Shown: positions 61,101 through 64,000 of the stretch, piece after piece
How positions within the stretch are numbered: the stretch's first letter is position 1
Layout of the letters: the number at the start of each line of letters is the position of its first letter
Assembly: GCF_963583255.1 (NCBI RefSeq)
Contig: NC_084806.1
Coordinates: 18,952,317-19,016,316, forward strand
Reading direction: 5' to 3'
Source of the DNA: Pyrus communis
Lineage: Eukaryota; Streptophyta; Magnoliopsida; Rosales; Rosaceae
DNA length: 64,000 nucleotides
Program-made: the position numbers and the translations under genes
The notes under the pieces: model-generated
What the model saw: the letters and a program-made list of their open reading frames with translations, nothing else
Told to the model about the DNA's origin: nothing
Database searches by the model: none

Positions 61101-62110
61101 GCGTGTTTCAATGATTTTGCTGGGACTTCCGGTTGGGAGCTAGCACTGGTGACCACACCAAGCAACCATACGAGCCAAACGCCTGTCGACAGAAAGTTGG
61201 TTAGTCTTCTTTGCTTTCCAAAAAAGATTTTATTTTTCTGCCCTTTCGTTTCCAGTGCAATGGTATGTATACTACTAGCTCTGGTTACTCCTATACAGTT
61301 TGGGATTTGATTTCTTTCAGTGTTAAGTTTGGCGACTGCATGATTCGGAATGCATGTATAATCACTTTCGCACTTTCCTCTGAATCACGGAACTGAAGAA
61401 TCTGAAATCTAGCTTGATCTAGGGTTGTGTAGTTAAGTATATGCATCAAAATTTTAAATTGCAGTTGTTTGCGTCGCTGAATTCCAGCTCGAATGAGTTT
61501 TCGGGCCTCAATCACTTTTTCTGTGGTAAAAAGGAGGCCAGAATGGGAAGGGAGGTTCTAACTCTTATTTCAGTGTGGTGGTAAATGCACAATAACCACT
61601 GGAGCTACATGCCATTGCGATTCACTAACATGTACAGATTAGTATTCATATTATTATTTCTGTGTATTGATGAGCATGGTTTGGGTTTTGGTTCAGGCTG
61701 GTGGCTTTGACAAGCTATTACTTGATAGCTTGTATGAAGATGAAGGTGCCAGGAGACAGTTACAACTCCAGAATGCAGGGTATGGTTATGGTGCGACGAG
61801 CTTGCAAAATCCATTTGAACAACAAACACAACAGCCCGTACATGACCCATTTGCAATGTCCAACAGCGTAGCACCCCCGACAAATGTGCAAATGGCGCTC
61901 ATGGCGCAGCAACAGCACCAGCACCAACAAATCATGCAGCAGCAACAACAACAATACCAACAACAGCAAAACATGATGGTGGTACCTCACCCGTATTATT
62001 CTCAATATTCCCAACCAATGCAGCCCGCGGGCTCTTCAAACCCGTTCGGAGATCCCTTCAGCTTGCCTCCGAGTACAACGTCGCATCAGGGAAACCAAAA
62101 CCTAATATAG
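58145..62110 (+). CDS. ANTH-domain clathrin assembly protein (PICALM/AP180 class)
   Basis: Fifteen exons: 58145-58234, 58374-58443, 58771-58868, 59040-59178, 59270-59397, 59500-59592, 59732-59782, 59880-59945, 60054-60119, 60207-60287, 60370-60447, 60619-60795, 60892-60967, 61081-61199 and 61697-62110. All are GT-AG and in phase; 581 residues. It starts [16 protein letters not shown]. The ANTH domain covers roughly residues 1-290, with the phosphoinositide-binding KATSH at 38-42, [13 protein letters not shown], and [20 protein letters not shown]. The tail has an acidic Pro/Glu-rich stretch (exon 12), GWELALV (clathrin-binding region in this family), NPF at about 482-484, DPF near 494, a Gln-rich run and a terminal NPFGDPF. 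Such proteins link PI(4,5)P2 membranes to clathrin and AP-2 during endocytosis. Closest named relatives are Arabidopsis At2g01600/At1g14910 (PICALM1) and At5g35200; I cannot decide between them. Confidence 0.92.
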
Positions 62111-62510
62111 AAGACCACTTATTTCATGATTTTATTCCAACTATTTTTTTCTTTCTTTGGAGTAATAGTGTGACTTTGATGAGCTCATTCTTTTTTTAAT
62201 CTGTATATTGTTTCGGTGGGCCATTGACAACAGCGGAATGCATATCAAACGACCTGCTATTTGGATCAAACATTTGCTTGTTGTTCAGTGTTTACGGGTG
62301 CGTATCAGAAGTTCAACATGTATACACAAATTTCATCAATGCAAGTTCGACGTTGAGTTGCATTTCTTCCTTATTACATCAAGTCTCGGACCGAGAACTT
62401 AAACCTTTTTCTTTAGCACGTTGAGTTGCATTTTCATTCATACAGTGTGTTGCATTCCTATTTAATAAAATTTCTTATCATTTGACAAAAAAGAGGAAGA
62501 ACAAAGACCC

Positions 62511-62530
62511 TGTGTGTGTGTGTGTGTGTG
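62511..62530. repeat. (TG)n microsatellite
   Basis: Ten TG units, about 400 bases after the clathrin assembly gene stop. Confidence 0.95.
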
Positions 62531-62619
62531 TAGTTTTACCGACTGTGTCACAATGGTATCCTGTTTTCAAAGAGATCGTATGGTTAAACAAAGTAATTCA
62601 AAATTTCACACAACTTGAA

Positions 62620-62899
62620 TGTTGTAGGCCTACTTGATTGAACTATAAAAGGATAGAGAGGGAAAGGGGCCCGTGTCAACATAGAGAGAAGAGAGATGTA
62701 ATTCTGAGGTGTGTGTTGTACCACCCTTTTATGCCTTTATTTATAGTAGTAGGATAGATAGAATCCTTATCCTAATACAGTTACATCTAATAGGAATTAA
62801 ACTACTAAGGGAATTAAACTACTAAAGGGAATATACAAGATACTCCTAGAAACACTAGGATTTATACAATCACATTCTTAATCCAATAGGACTGCAACA
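62620..62899 (-). repeat. 3' LTR of the right-end Copia element
   Basis: 280 bases. On the minus strand it reads TGTTGCAGTCC to CCTACAACA. It contains a stretch duplicated in place (GGGAATTAAACTACTAA, 62809-62824 region). Confidence 0.8.
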
Positions 62900-63389
62900 C
62901 TCCCCCTTGAGTGTGTAAATACTCAAACAAAACATCGCATCAGATCTTCAGCAGATAAGGTAGAACAATTGATGAAGTCGTAGGCATAATAGGTGAATGC
63001 GAGTCTCAAATATAAGAAAGTAAGTATGCATGGGTAGTAAAACTCACAAACCTCACTATGGTAAAACCTAAGGTAGGCAAAAACCCATAGACTAATGAGA
63101 AAAGTGAGAAGTATGCAAAATGTCTAAAACAAATGTCAAACAGGACAAAAGTAGTGAACTCAACGGAGTATGATCATCCTAGGATGGGTGCCTCATCAAA
63201 ACCTCGTTAGATAGCAAAAACATAGTGGGAAAAATGCTCTTAATCGTAGGAAATGTTTTGATGTTGTTGTTGATGGTGAGAATAAAAGAACTTATGCGCT
63301 ATGTGCTTGGTGTTGTCTCCCTTGATGTATCCCTTCTTTAACTGCTTGATACATGTTGCATTGTCTTTAAAGCTTCAAATATGTTCCAT

Positions 63390-63977
63390 GACTTCTCAAC
63401 CAAAAGTACTCATGCGATGCTTCATGTAGGACGAGAATCTCAACATGGTTTGAAGAAGTTGCAATTAGCGTTTACTTGGTAGACCTCCAAGATATAACGG
63501 TGTCTCCAACGGTAAAGACATAACCCGTTTGAGAACGTGACTTATATGGGTCAGACAGATAACCAACATCTGCGTAACCAATGAGGTGAGAATCAACCCT
63601 AGGACCCAGGGGGCGGTGCCTCCTCTCTAGGATTCATGAGTGTAGAACAAGCCCAAATCCGTCGTACCCTTGAGGTAGCGAAAAATGTCTTTAACATCAT
63701 TCCAGTGTCTGCGTGTGTCTTTAACACCATTTTAGTGTCCACGTGTAGGCTCGTTGTTGTATCTAGCCAAAAGATTAACAGCAAATGAGATGTCGGGCCT
63801 AGTGCATTGAGCCAAGTACAATAAAGCACCAATTGCACTTAGGTATAGAACTTCAGGCTCCAAAATCTCTTCATCATCCTCCTTAGGACAGAAGGGATCT
63901 CGTTTAGCATCTAGAGTCCGAACGACCATAGAAGTACTCGAAGGCTTCGCTTTATCCTCATTGAAACGTAGCAGCAC
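63390..63977 (-). pseudogene. Copia RT end and RNase H, degraded
   Basis: Minus strand reads LYLSAIGALLYLAQCTRPD and ISFAVNLLARYNNEPTRGH (end of Copia RT), a tandem-duplicated HW-VK segment causing a frame change (63690-63740), then FRYLKGT-type and GYADVGYLSDPYKSRSQTGY, GDTVISWRSTK followed by a stop, and ATSSNHVEILVLHEASHEY from RNase H. Stops and frame changes show inactivity. Confidence 0.8.
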
Positions 63978-64000
63978 CTTCTGGGTGTAGTTCGTTGATG

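Larger units (their letters stand above)
62620..64000 (-). mobile_element. Ty1/Copia retrotransposon, 3' part, runs off the window
   Basis: Minus-strand element. The 3' LTR lies at 62620-62899 and the purine tract next to it (minus strand CTCAAGGGGGAG). Decayed RT end and RNase H occupy roughly 63390-63980; the 5' part lies beyond 64,000. Sequence between 62,900 and 63,390 is the untranslated interior and the broken end of RNase H (KEGYIKGDNTKHIAHKFFY near 63300). Confidence 0.85.

Noticed and set aside
1..64000. CRISPR array, operon or bacterial defence system
   Set aside because: Repeats here are microsatellites, LTRs and TIR elements; genes have introns and plant families throughout.

Overview
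The window is plant nuclear DNA: AT-rich, GT-AG introns, UTR introns, plant-specific gene families and many retroelements. The gene set and repeat families (a Cassandra TRIM with 5S rRNA-like LTRs, Athila-type Gypsy elements with ~1.84 kb LTRs, a tRNA-derived SINE) suggest a woody eudicot. Rosaceae, possibly the apple/pear tribe, is my best guess, but this is inference and not a match to a reference. Exon borders were placed by eye from splice signals, reading phase and protein-family continuity.

Left arm (1-28.6 kb): (i) a CIA2/CIL-like CCT-domain transcription factor (+, 3 exons). (ii) A minus-strand SINE split by a Cassandra TRIM that has three LTRs; both insertions keep target-site duplications. 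(iii) A tRNA adenosine deaminase (TAD2) locus, with a Copia-like non-autonomous element in one intron, a solo LTR of the same family in another, and a foldback MITE. Its catalytic exons look intact, but one early codon is TAG and one splice acceptor reads AA, so it is annotated as a probable pseudogene. (iv) A PHD-finger protein (+, 7 coding exons) that converges on (v) a PHD-finger/homeodomain protein of the PRHA/HAT3.1 class (-, 10 coding exons).

Middle (28.6-57.0 kb): gene-poor and repeat-filled. It has two TIR elements, a minus-strand Gypsy fragment with one LTR, and a degenerate tandem repeat, followed by a stack of Athila-like elements. The outer element (35,686 to about 57,041, plus strand) has a broken gag, protease, RT/RNase H and integrase. 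A solo LTR sits inside its 5' LTR (TSD GAGTT). A younger 8.5 kb minus-strand element sits inside its gag (TSD TTGAG), with two LTRs of exactly 1,837 bp that differ at about 1% of positions. That younger element has lost pol. In its place is a segment of about 1.9 kb carrying an intact 202-codon coiled-coil ORF in the opposite orientation, with its own TATA-like box and a strong plant start context. This is the most unusual object in the window.

Right arm (57.0-64.0 kb): a small TIR MITE, a 15-exon ANTH-domain clathrin assembly protein (PICALM/AP180 class, +), and the 3' end of a decayed minus-strand Copia element that runs off the window.

The host genes are individually housekeeping or regulatory in type (plastid import transcription, tRNA editing, chromatin reading, defence-related homeodomain, endocytosis) and show no sign of forming a functional cluster.
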